NCBI GenBank assembly: GCA_029856045.1
Contig: JAHQWG010000011.1
Location: forward strand, 1-50,045
Source: Promethearchaeia archaeon
GTDB taxonomy: Archaea; Asgardarchaeota; Lokiarchaeia; Sigyniarchaeales; SOKP01
Reading direction: 5' to 3'
Length of the DNA: 50,045 bases
Position numbers and translations under genes: made by a program. This document shows positions 43,657-50,045 of this stretch, piece by piece (positions within the stretch are counted from its first letter, which is position 1; each line of letters starts with the position of its first letter). The notes under the pieces were generated by a model that saw only the letters and a list, made by a program, of their open reading frames with translations, was not told the origin of the DNA and made no database searches.

Positions 43657-44286
43657 ATGCCGAGAATTGAACCCTTTGAAAGATACCCTTTCAAATATGA
43701 TCAATGGTTCATCAGAAATAAATACGCTTACATATCTGAATTACTAGCAATAAAAAAACAACTTCCAAAAAGTAAAAATGGTGTTGAGATTGGTGTAGGT
43801 AGTGGTAGATTTGCGGCTCCTCTTGGGATTAGACTTGGAGTGGAACCATCTAGTAAGATGAGAATGCTCTCTAAAAAGAGAATGATAGATCTTATTGATT
43901 CTATTGCAGAAAATCTGCCATTTAGGTCTTCTATATTTGATTTCGCGTTAATGGTTACTACAATCTGTTTTATTGATGATATAGAAAGAACATTTAAAGA
44001 AATATTCAAAATCTTAAAGCCGGAAGGCATTTTTATAATTGGTTTTATTGATCGAAATAGTGCAATTGGAAAATTGTACGAACAACATAAAGAATCAAAT
44101 GTTTTCTATAATATAGCAGATTTTTACTCTGTTGAAAAGGTTATATCTTTTCTAAGTAAGACTAAATTCAAAAATTTTAATTTTAGTCAGACGATTTTTC
44201 ATCCTTTATTAGCTATAAATAAAATTGAACAAGTCAAAAAGGGCTATGGAAAAGGTTCTTTTGTAGTAATTAAAGCAAAGAAATAA
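43657..44286 (+). CDS. SAM-dependent class I methyltransferase
   Basis: A protein of 209 residues. The SAM motif I is GVEIGVGSGRFA near residue 42, followed by LGVEPSSKM (acidic residue for the ribose), and motif post-II with FALMVTTICFIDD. It is a Methyltransf_11-type enzyme whose acceptor is unknown. The start at ATG 43657 is used with the GTGAT-like stretch before it as ribosome site; GTG 43651 is the alternative. It is divergent from the ferredoxin gene across 87 bases. Confidence 0.82.
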   Translation: MPRIEPFERYPFKYDQWFIRNKYAYISELLAIKKQLPKSKNGVEIGVGSGRFAAPLGIRLGVEPSSKMRMLSKKRMIDLIDSIAENLPFRSSIFDFALMVTTICFIDDIERTFKEIFKILKPEGIFIIGFIDRNSAIGKLYEQHKESNVFYNIADFYSVEKVISFLSKTKFKNFNFSQTIFHPLLAINKIEQVKKGYGKGSFVVIKAKK

Positions 44287-44375
44287 AATAAGATAATAAC
44301 CTAAGATATTATTTTTAAGTAAAATAGGAGCTTTGATGTATGCATAATTTTTACTTAATGAATTAATATGATCTT

Positions 44376-45146
44376 TTAATAATCGTGAGGAATACCTTTG
44401 ATATGTAAAAGTAGGTGTTCGTATCCCTCTAAATCTTCAATCCATCCATAATTTGCATCACATTTTGAATCTAAATCTTTAACATAAGGTTTAATATCAA
44501 GTAATGGCGTTCCGTCAAATACATCTAATCCTGTCGTGAAGATCTTATTCTTTAAAACCTGTTTTATCCGAACAATGCTAAGTCCTATTAAATTTGGGCG
44601 AACTGGAGATCTACTTGCGAATGTTCCTACTTCAATTCCTCCAGTCCAAGGGGGTGACACAATATTCTTTACTTCTCGCGATACTCGATGTGTATAATAA
44701 ATCACATAGATATAATTAAATTGGTCGAGTTTATGAAGTCCTTCAATATATTGGGGATCAACAATAATTTGAAAATCGCCTTGATCTTTTTCTATTGGTT
44801 GATATGGTGCATTATTTTTATATGGCGTACGAATTACTCCAATCTGTTTAAATCCAAAAGTTTTTGATGATTTTAACTGCCCAGATACTGACTTTTTTTT
44901 TAGTTTTTCTAATTTCATATCCGAACTTTCAATTTTAACTTTTCTCGCTTTTTTTCTTACTGATTCAAAGATTTTATTCATTTTATCAAAAAATTGAATC
45001 GTATTTGTCAATTCTTGAGCTATTTCTTCAGAGATTGAGCTTTTAATTTTTACAATCCATTTTTTAGTATCTATTACATGTTGATTATTATGCATAATCC
45101 AATAAGATAAAAGCTTATCTAACTTCTCAATATCTAAATCGTTTAT
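44376..45146 (-). CDS. TrmO/TsaA-family protein with N-terminal helical domain (2), probable AUA start
   Basis: The TrmO barrel occupies the C-terminal two-thirds: FGFKQIGVIRTPY, LDQFNYIYVIYY, VGTFASRSPVRPNLIGLS and FDGTPLLDIKPY. In front lies a helical domain that begins LDIEKLDKLLSYWIMHNNQHV, a pattern typical of short helical proteins of methanogens. Its first 17 residues lie upstream of the only ATG (45095), and no ATG, GTG or TTG exists between 45096 and the stop at 45162. GAGGT (45154-45158) stands seven bases before an ATA at 45146, so this is the likely start, giving 256 residues. If not, the ATG 45095 gives a truncated 239-residue form. Confidence 0.75.
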   Translation of the reverse strand: MNDLDIEKLDKLLSYWIMHNNQHVIDTKKWIVKIKSSISEEIAQELTNTIQFFDKMNKIFESVRKKARKVKIESSDMKLEKLKKKSVSGQLKSSKTFGFKQIGVIRTPYKNNAPYQPIEKDQGDFQIIVDPQYIEGLHKLDQFNYIYVIYYTHRVSREVKNIVSPPWTGGIEVGTFASRSPVRPNLIGLSIVRIKQVLKNKIFTTGLDVFDGTPLLDIKPYVKDLDSKCDANYGWIEDLEGYEHLLLHIKGIPHDY

Positions 45147-45205
45147 TTGTATTACCTCTTTTTATAACTTTTAACTTAACTAAACAAAATTATGAAAAAT
45201 TAATT

Positions 45206-45226
45206 AATGTAAATACGTTTTACATT
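45206..45226. promoter_or_regulatory. Inverted repeat upstream of the TrmO-like gene
   Basis: AATGTAAA-TACGT-TTTACATT is a perfect inverted repeat of 8 bases around a 5-base spacer, about 60-80 bases before the predicted start of the minus-strand gene. It is a candidate operator for a dimeric regulator. Confidence 0.35.
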
Positions 45227-45394
45227 TATTCTACCTATGCCAGATAAAAGTTTTGTTATTTCGAGAGAATTAAGATTCTAATAAAAAAGTTGCCATAAGA
45301 TATTAAAATTAATTAAAATTTTTTTTCTGAATTAAAGTAGGAGTATTAAAAGAGATGATTATAAGGTTTTTTTCACTCTATAGATGATTTTTTA

Positions 45395-45886
45395 TTACCA
45401 TCTGGATTTTTCTCCCAATTTAATATCCAAGACGGGGGTTCCATCTATAGCATCCAAATTTTTAACATATAGAATAGTATTTTCAATCTTAATGAGTTCT
45501 ACATTTGTAATCCCAATGCGAGACAAACGTTCAGGTGTTCTTGAAGCAAAAATTCCTACTTTTTTACCATCAAGCCCTCGAGAAAAAATAGAACGTATTT
45601 GACGCTGTTTATGAAAATAAAATACAACCATAATCCATTTTTCATCTTTTAATCCATAAAGAAATGGTTCTTGAGACTTAAAAAGCTCGATCTTTGAAAT
45701 TTCATGAGGACTACCTTTAAATCCAAATTTATGCCCTCGTACTAGCTGATTCTTAACAAAACCTATTGGGTAAATTTGATAAGGTTTATAATTATTATAT
45801 AAACATGAATGGCAAATGAACTTACCATCAATTTTTTCAAGATGAGTTAAATTTTTTTCTTTCTTACATTTATTACAAATTAGCAT
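45395..45886 (-). CDS. TrmO/TsaA-family protein with N-terminal zinc ribbon (3)
   Basis: A protein of 163 residues. The first 30 residues form a zinc ribbon with CNKC and CHSC. The rest follows the TrmO pattern, PIGFVKN, then GIFASRTPERLSRIGIT and NLDAIDGTPVLDIK, although the central part is shortened and LSRI replaces the usual RPNPI, so a substrate or SAM change is possible. It lies about 250 bases upstream of the second family member on the same strand. The pair resembles a duplicated unit with different N-terminal domains. Confidence 0.8.
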   Translation of the reverse strand: MLICNKCKKEKNLTHLEKIDGKFICHSCLYNNYKPYQIYPIGFVKNQLVRGHKFGFKGSPHEISKIELFKSQEPFLYGLKDEKWIMVVFYFHKQRQIRSIFSRGLDGKKVGIFASRTPERLSRIGITNVELIKIENTILYVKNLDAIDGTPVLDIKLGEKSRW

Positions 45887-46185
45887 ATATACTTCACTTA
45901 CGTTAATATGAAATCATTTTAAGGATTTATTTATTAAACGTTCTTCATGCGGAATTTATTATCCTAAAGAACTAATATATTATCAATTTTGTGATTTTAG
46001 AACAAACAACTGCCACCATCAATAGATTGTATAGATCCTTATTTAATTTAATTATAAGAATTTAACCATTTATATTGTCTTGAATAAAGCCCCTTTTTAT
46101 AGAACAGATTACTAAAATCGAAAAAAGGCTCAATAATCTGTGAGTGATTTATCCCGGCTCTACCTTTTGGAGATGGTATAAAAAA
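45887..46185. other. Intergenic region with a hairpin
   Basis: No supported gene here. It contains the inverted repeat at 46104-46141, downstream of the minus-strand roadblock gene, and an A/T-rich promoter region for the zinc-ribbon TrmO-like gene near 45890-45960. Confidence 0.35.
46104..46141 (-). terminator. Possible stem-loop downstream of the roadblock gene
   Basis: ACAGATTA (46104-46111) pairs with TAATCTGT (46134-46141) with a 22-base loop. It lies 45-80 bases after the roadblock stop and may be a 3' end structure. No T-run follows on the minus strand, so a terminator role is only a guess. Confidence 0.25.
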
Positions 46186-46593
46186 CTAAAAAAATTCCGA
46201 TAACCTAAGTGCTATTGCATCTCCACCATCCGAGTCAGGTTCTGGAAAGAGAAAAGGGGAAAGTCTGGCTCCTAATCCAGCTCCTAAACGAGGATATCTG
46301 GTTGTTGATAGAACTAAGATTTTATTTTTATCCACAGCCATTACAAGGATTAAGCCATTATCTCCCTCAATCACAATTCTCTTTAAATTTCCACGAGCAA
46401 TCTCTAAAACCCCACGTTCTCCTAATGAAAATATCGCAGCGGTCATAGCAGCAATTTTTGCATCATCGATCACCTCGGGAAAAACACTTACAATAAGGGT
46501 CCCCTCTACTGAAACAATTGCTCCAGCCTCAACGTCAGGATTGGACTTAACTAATCTTTTTAGATCTCGCTTAAGTGATTTTAGATCATCCAT
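46186..46593 (-). CDS. Roadblock/LC7-domain protein
   Basis: A protein of 135 residues and a complete single-domain roadblock: an N-terminal helix (DDLKSLKRDLKRLVKSNPDV), two strands with EAGAIVSVEGTLIVSVF, a helix DDAKIAAMTAAIFSLGERG, strands around KRIVIEGDNGLILVMAVD and LVLSTT, then a Gly-rich tail. MglB and the eukaryotic Ragulator and dynein light chains use this fold to control small GTPases. No small GTPase is in the window. The tail after residue 104 (RLGAGLGARLSPFLFPEPDSDGG) is extended. The soluble form may dimerise with the membrane-bound longin-like domains at 3344-5604, which is inference only. Confidence 0.88.
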   Translation of the reverse strand: MDDLKSLKRDLKRLVKSNPDVEAGAIVSVEGTLIVSVFPEVIDDAKIAAMTAAIFSLGERGVLEIARGNLKRIVIEGDNGLILVMAVDKNKILVLSTTRYPRLGAGLGARLSPFLFPEPDSDGGDAIALRLSEFF

Positions 46594-46795
46594 TATTTTT
46601 TCATTGGATCATTATTTCTCAAATTTATCTAAAAATAAATTTAGAAGATAAGTTATTTAAGAATTGTGATAGGAACTATATAAAATTTATTAACGCTTTA
46701 TTCAATCTTATTCCCGCAATTTTTCGGATCTTTTTATCTTTCTTGAGACTTTAATATCTTTTTGTAGAATTCTCAATATTAAATATCATTCAGTA

Positions 46796-46969
46796 CTATC
46801 TTTTTCTTTTTTGCTCAATTTCTTTCGAAGTTTTTATTAAGTTATCTATACCCAACCATGTTGGATGTGTAAAGTGATGTAGTCTAATTATTGGTTCCTT
46901 TCTTGCTTTAAATATGATTTCTACAATTTTTGCACAGTGATCAACAACCTCATTATCATTCTGATCTGA
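46796..46969 (-). pseudogene. Fragment of a family-1 glycosidase-like gene
   Basis: A minus-strand open stretch between two stops has no start codon and reads NDNEVVDHCAKIVEIIFKA, then PIIRLHHFTHPTWL. The LHHFTxPxWL element is the characteristic fourth-strand motif of GH1 beta-glucosidases, and the preceding helix also fits. Only about 57 codons remain, so the gene is a remnant. Confidence 0.45.
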
Positions 46970-47043
46970 TTAAAGAAAGTCGGGATAATTGGAAAAATTT
47001 GGAGGATAAAATTATACAAAAAATAATTAACAAAAATGTAAGG

Positions 47044-47053
47044 TTTATATATT
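47044..47053 (+). promoter_or_regulatory. TATA element of SWFPP copy 3
   Basis: TTTATATATT, preceded by GTAAGG, lies about 70-78 bases before the ATG of the third SWFPP-family gene. This is the same distance as in copies 1 and 2, although the sequence differs. Confidence 0.45.
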
Positions 47054-47121
47054 AAATGATTTTATAGTTCTTTACTTCAAAATGTAATTTTAATAAAAAT
47101 ATAATAAGAGAGGTAAAAATT

Positions 47122-47442
47122 ATGCCATATGTTGTTATAAAGACTTGGTTTCCATCTAACAAAGCAAATGAAGTTGCAAAAATATATATTGAAGAGCGGA
47201 AAAAATATCCTATTGATAGATCTCTAGGAAAAGAAGTTGTAACTGCTGTATCGTCAGATGAAAATGGTATAATAACCCTGGGTGTTATAGATGTAAAAGA
47301 AGGCAAACTTGAAGAAACTCTAACCCGAGATAGAAACATTGCAGTAATGTATATTAATATCGAAGGATATAAACGTAAGCAGGAAGTTTGGATGACTATT
47401 GTAGAAGCCTTGGCATTCATAGGAATGAAAGCGCCAGAATAA
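47122..47442 (+). CDS. Small conserved protein, SWFPP family, copy 3
   Basis: A protein of 106 residues, about 35 kb from its two paralogues. It keeps KTWFPSNKANEVAK, the ERKKYPIDRSLGK helix, the IDVKEGKLEE helix and the AFIGMKAPE tail, so the family core is WFP-x-x-K-A/S-x-E, then KKYP, then V/AKEGK/D-L/F and a P-E C-terminus. GAGGT is placed correctly before the ATG. The central strand and the start of the second helix differ most. Function is unknown. Its distance from copies 1 and 2 shows that the family is dispersed rather than a simple tandem. Confidence 0.7.
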   Translation: MPYVVIKTWFPSNKANEVAKIYIEERKKYPIDRSLGKEVVTAVSSDENGIITLGVIDVKEGKLEETLTRDRNIAVMYINIEGYKRKQEVWMTIVEALAFIGMKAPE

Positions 47443-47648
47443 TTATTTAATCTCTAATTTCTTTTTTTTCTTTATCTTTTCCTAATTTATTAGATTTTTT
47501 TAAAAAAATTTTTAAGATTTCAAAATTGAACTTTATTTTTTTATAAATTTAATTTCAAAAGCAGCTAATAATCTTTTATAAAAAACAATAAATTTACCAA
47601 GACCAATAAATTTATTTCCACCTTATATCGAGCAATAACTTCGTTGAC

Positions 47649-47936
47649 CAAATAACTTCTTTTTTGGTTTCATATATCCCTACATAATAATTTTCGCAAA
47701 TATATAGGAAAACATTTATAATTGTAATTTTCAAATCTTTAACTATGTCAAAAACATCCAAAAAATTTTCATCCCCAGTAATGAAGTGTTCGCCGAGGGC
47801 AGATAAAATCATTCTGTCTTTACTTGTCGTTGTGGCTATCATTTATTTTATAGTAGTTAGTCCAGACGGTGGAAGATTTCATTGGTCATTAGTTCCAGTC
47901 TTAGTAAAAATACTTGAAAAAGTAAAAGAGGTGTGA
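47649..47936 (+). pseudogene. Truncated copy of the ICMT-like gene with its promoter region
   Basis: From about 47649 the sequence repeats the upstream region and first codons of the gene at 41938, then resumes after a deletion of about 57 codons with SPRADKIILSLL and GGRFHWSLVPVLVKIL. After this another deletion seems to join to the parent's last EKVK. The remaining ORF (47745-47936) has 63 codons, one membrane helix, and none of the SAM motif. It ends GTGTGA, overlapping the start of the next gene by 4 bases. Confidence 0.75.
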
Positions 47937-48727
47937 AATTTTTGGCAGAAATAGCTATTGCATTGTTATCTCCTATCGCTAGTTTTATAGGGAAAATGAT
48001 AGTAAGGAAAATTAAAAAGAAAATAGACCAAAAATTAATTAATATCAATGTGAAAAGTCCAGACTATAATGGAACAGCAAATCACTGGGTTACCTATCTT
48101 GACGAGCGTATCAAAACCGAACAAGAAAAACAACTTCAATATGCTTATCTTGGAGATGATATCCAAACTTCAATTGAGAAAGATAATAAAGTTTCGACCA
48201 TAAAAATTCAGGTGCCTAATGTAGATAAGGATGCTTTAAAGGAACTTATGTTAAAAAAACAATGGAATAATCAAAATGATCCTATTCATGGAAATGGTGT
48301 TTTTAATTTAGCCCTCCCCCAAATAACTCATGCAAATTTAGAAGGAGAAACATATCAAATCCAATATCTAGATCTATCCTCGATTCCTCTAAATGGTAAA
48401 TATCTGTTTACTACTAAATTAGAATCTTTAAGTTTTGAAAAATATGACCCTGGTGAGTTTTATAAACATGGAGGAACCTTTGAAATACCAGTTTATCTAG
48501 AAAAATCAACACCAGAGTATCAAGTTTACCCAATAACACCTCCAGCACCGAAAATTCCAGATTATGCCATTAAAACAAAAATTATTAAAGAAAAAATTAT
48601 CCCATCTATCGAAGAAACTCAAGTTTTTGTATTCTGCCCATTTTGTGGAACAAAAATGCCTAAATCCAAAAATCTTAAGTTCTGTTTATTATGTGGGAAA
48701 AATATTGAACAACACCTTAATTTTTAA
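47933..48727 (+). CDS. Hypothetical protein with N-terminal hydrophobic segment and C-terminal zinc ribbon
   Basis: A protein of 264 residues. The first 25 residues are a hydrophobic segment, a likely anchor, followed by a basic region with RKIKKKIDQK. The middle (about 40-210) looks like mixed alpha/beta with no recognised family. A Pro-rich linker precedes a C-terminal zinc ribbon, CPFCG and CLLCG (235-258). The start is GTG 47933, overlapping the preceding remnant's stop; a TTG at 47942 with GAGGT nine bases upstream is as good. It shares the membrane-plus-ribbon theme of several genes in this window. Confidence 0.6.
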   Translation: MKFLAEIAIALLSPIASFIGKMIVRKIKKKIDQKLININVKSPDYNGTANHWVTYLDERIKTEQEKQLQYAYLGDDIQTSIEKDNKVSTIKIQVPNVDKDALKELMLKKQWNNQNDPIHGNGVFNLALPQITHANLEGETYQIQYLDLSSIPLNGKYLFTTKLESLSFEKYDPGEFYKHGGTFEIPVYLEKSTPEYQVYPITPPAPKIPDYAIKTKIIKEKIIPSIEETQVFVFCPFCGTKMPKSKNLKFCLLCGKNIEQHLNF

Positions 48728-48790
48728 TTTTTATGAATATATTAAAATAAAATTGGTAAAATGTTTGAAGAACATTTGGTGAATATATAA

Positions 48791-50045
48791 ATGGAAAGAG
48801 CTTTTCAATTGAATAAAATGGGAGAAACTTCACATCAAAAAGGTGAATTCAATGAAGCCCTCAAATATTTCCAAGATGCATTGAAAATAGTCGAACAAAT
48901 TGGCGATTTAAAGGGATCATTCGTTTTATTAAACAACATTGGATTAGTATTACGCGATAAAGGAGAACTTACAGAGGCAATCAAAATTTCTCAACGCGCT
49001 CTGGATATTACTGATCAATTAGGTGATTTGAGAGGGAGAGCCGTTCTATTAACAAATATTGAAAGTTTATTAAGATTAACTAATAAACTAGATGAAGCTT
49101 TCGAATATAACCAGAATGCTTTGAAAATTTTTGAGCAATTAAATGACTTAAATGGACAAGCAATCGTATTAGCTAATATTGGAAAAATTTTGAGCAGTAA
49201 AAAAGAATTTAACGAAGCAATTAACTATTTTAATCGTGCTTTAGAATTTAATGAACAATTGGGTGATTTAAAGGAAAAATCTATGATATTAAATGATATT
49301 GGAAAAATTTTACATCAAACAGACAAATTAAGTGAGGCTCTAAATTATTATGAACAAGCCTTGGAAATTAATGGGCAGCTAGGTGATTTGAAAGGAAAAG
49401 CTTTTCAATTAGATAATATCGGAAAAGTTTTGCAAAATAAAGGCGAACTTGATAGATCTTTAGAGTTTTTTGAACGTTCTTTAAAAATTTACGAAGAATT
49501 AGGTAACTTAGAGGCAAAAGGTATTGTTTTAAATGACATTGGACTTACATTATATAAAAAAAATGCATTCGATAAAGCTATTGAATATTATCAGCACGCT
49601 CTGAAAATTGCTGAACAATTAAACGATTTAAAAGCAAAAGCTATTAGACTAAGCAATTATGGAGAAGCATTACGTGATAAAGGAGAGATCAACCAGGCAC
49701 TCAAAACATTTCAAAATGCTTTGGAAATCTCCAAACAAATAGGCGATTTAGAAGGAACATCCATTTTACTAAATAATATTGGAAGAATATTACAAGAAAT
49801 AGGGGAATTCGATCAAGCACTCGAATACTTTCATAATGCTCTAAAAATTGATGAACAGTCTGGTGATTTGAAGAGAATATTACTTCGATTAAATAATATT
49901 GGAAGAATCTTGAGCGATAGAGGCGATCTAAATGGAGCCATGGAATATTATCAACACGCTTTAAAAATCGCTGAACAATCTGGTGATTGGAAAGGAAAGA
50001 TCACTGTATTAAGCAATATTGGAACCATTTTACAAGACAAGGGAG
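48791..50045 (+). CDS. Tetratricopeptide-repeat protein (3' partial)
   Basis: The frame opens at ATG 48791 with a GGTGA ribosome-site-like stretch and stays open to the end of the window, at least 418 codons. It consists of about ten consecutive 40-residue TPR units with consensus GDLKGKA-x-x-LNNIG-x-x-L-x-x-KGELDEAL-x-YYQ-x-ALKI-x-EQ. The 40-residue period and the G-D-L start are of the kinesin-light-chain/NPHP3-like (TPR_12) type. It forms a helical scaffold for protein binding, probably cytoplasmic. The C-terminus, where enzyme or receptor domains often sit, is outside the window. Confidence 0.85.
   Translation, partial: MERAFQLNKMGETSHQKGEFNEALKYFQDALKIVEQIGDLKGSFVLLNNIGLVLRDKGELTEAIKISQRALDITDQLGDLRGRAVLLTNIESLLRLTNKLDEAFEYNQNALKIFEQLNDLNGQAIVLANIGKILSSKKEFNEAINYFNRALEFNEQLGDLKEKSMILNDIGKILHQTDKLSEALNYYEQALEINGQLGDLKGKAFQLDNIGKVLQNKGELDRSLEFFERSLKIYEELGNLEAKGIVLNDIGLTLYKKNAFDKAIEYYQHALKIAEQLNDLKAKAIRLSNYGEALRDKGEINQALKTFQNALEISKQIGDLEGTSILLNNIGRILQEIGEFDQALEYFHNALKIDEQSGDLKRILLRLNNIGRILSDRGDLNGAMEYYQHALKIAEQSGDWKGKITVLSNIGTILQDKG

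Noticed and set aside
46150-46185. GC-richer stretch before the roadblock stop as an ncRNA
   Set aside because: Too short and without a clear secondary structure.
1-50045. tRNA, rRNA, CRISPR arrays and insertion sequences
   Set aside because: No T-loop GTTCGA-type clusters with cloverleaf context, no regular spaced repeats, no transposase ORF or terminal inverted repeats were recognised.
48791-50045. 120-base periodic DNA repeat
   Set aside because: Explained by the TPR coding units; not a separate repeat element.

Overview
The window is AT-rich and densely packed, with short intergenic gaps, TATA/BRE-like promoters and only occasional GGTG/GAGGT Shine-Dalgarno sites. It reads as an archaeal chromosome, most likely from an Asgard archaeon of the Lokiarchaeia type. 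Support comes from a stand-alone roadblock/LC7 protein, two seven-helix membrane proteins that end in a roadblock/longin-like domain, a Cdc48-type N-domain fused to a winged helix without an ATPase, zinc-ribbon coiled-coil proteins and several TrmO-family paralogues. The lineage is inferred from gene content, not proven. No rRNA, tRNA or CRISPR array was seen.

Layout. 1-5.6 kb: the end of an Ig-like surface protein, a VTT/DedA-like membrane protein, a 46-residue ORF, a QueT-like transporter and the tandem membrane-longin pair. 5.9-12.6 kb: a membrane-fused amidohydrolase, a UbiX-like flavin prenyltransferase, a MntA-HepT toxin-antitoxin module, the divergent kbl/tdh pair (threonine to glycine plus acetyl-CoA) and two members of a small unknown family. 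12.8-34.5 kb is a catabolic and transport region: sulfatase, SDR, AEC permease, BKACE, MntP, two GPH symporters, two acetoacetate-decarboxylase-like proteins, an M24 hydrolase, an alpha/beta hydrolase, two FAD oxidases (one with a CCG iron-sulfur partner), GNATs, a TrmO-like protein and a split GyrI/ArsR-like regulator. A VapBC-type pair lies inside it. 34.9-50 kb is mixed: the Cdc48-N fusion, membrane and zinc-ribbon proteins, a QueG-like iron-sulfur protein, a YiiX-like papain-fold hydrolase, an ICMT-like methyltransferase, DsrE and ferredoxin, two further TrmO variants, roadblock, the third small-family member and a TPR protein running off the end.

How genes may work together. Tdh and Kbl form a complete two-step threonine-to-glycine route. 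BKACE yields acetoacetate, which a nearby decarboxylase-like protein could consume, although the substrate of the latter is unproven. The FAD oxidase plus CCG protein resembles a GlcDF/LldEFG-type 2-hydroxyacid dehydrogenase with a GPH importer downstream. A second FAD oxidase is paired instead with a decarboxylase-like gene.

Most unusual. Several truncated or decayed gene copies are scattered through the window: an M24 tail, a FAD-oxidase fragment with four in-frame stops, an ICMT-like gene with internal deletions, and a GH1-like fragment. One, and possibly two, genes lack any AUG/GUG/UUG where their homology begins and have AUA at that point, in one case correctly placed behind a Shine-Dalgarno site. 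The three small-family paralogues share promoter spacing, and both FAD oxidases carry an unexpected CxxCH motif. Start codons were moved from TTG/GTG or upstream ATG positions wherever a ribosome site or paralogue alignment favoured another codon; this is stated per gene.
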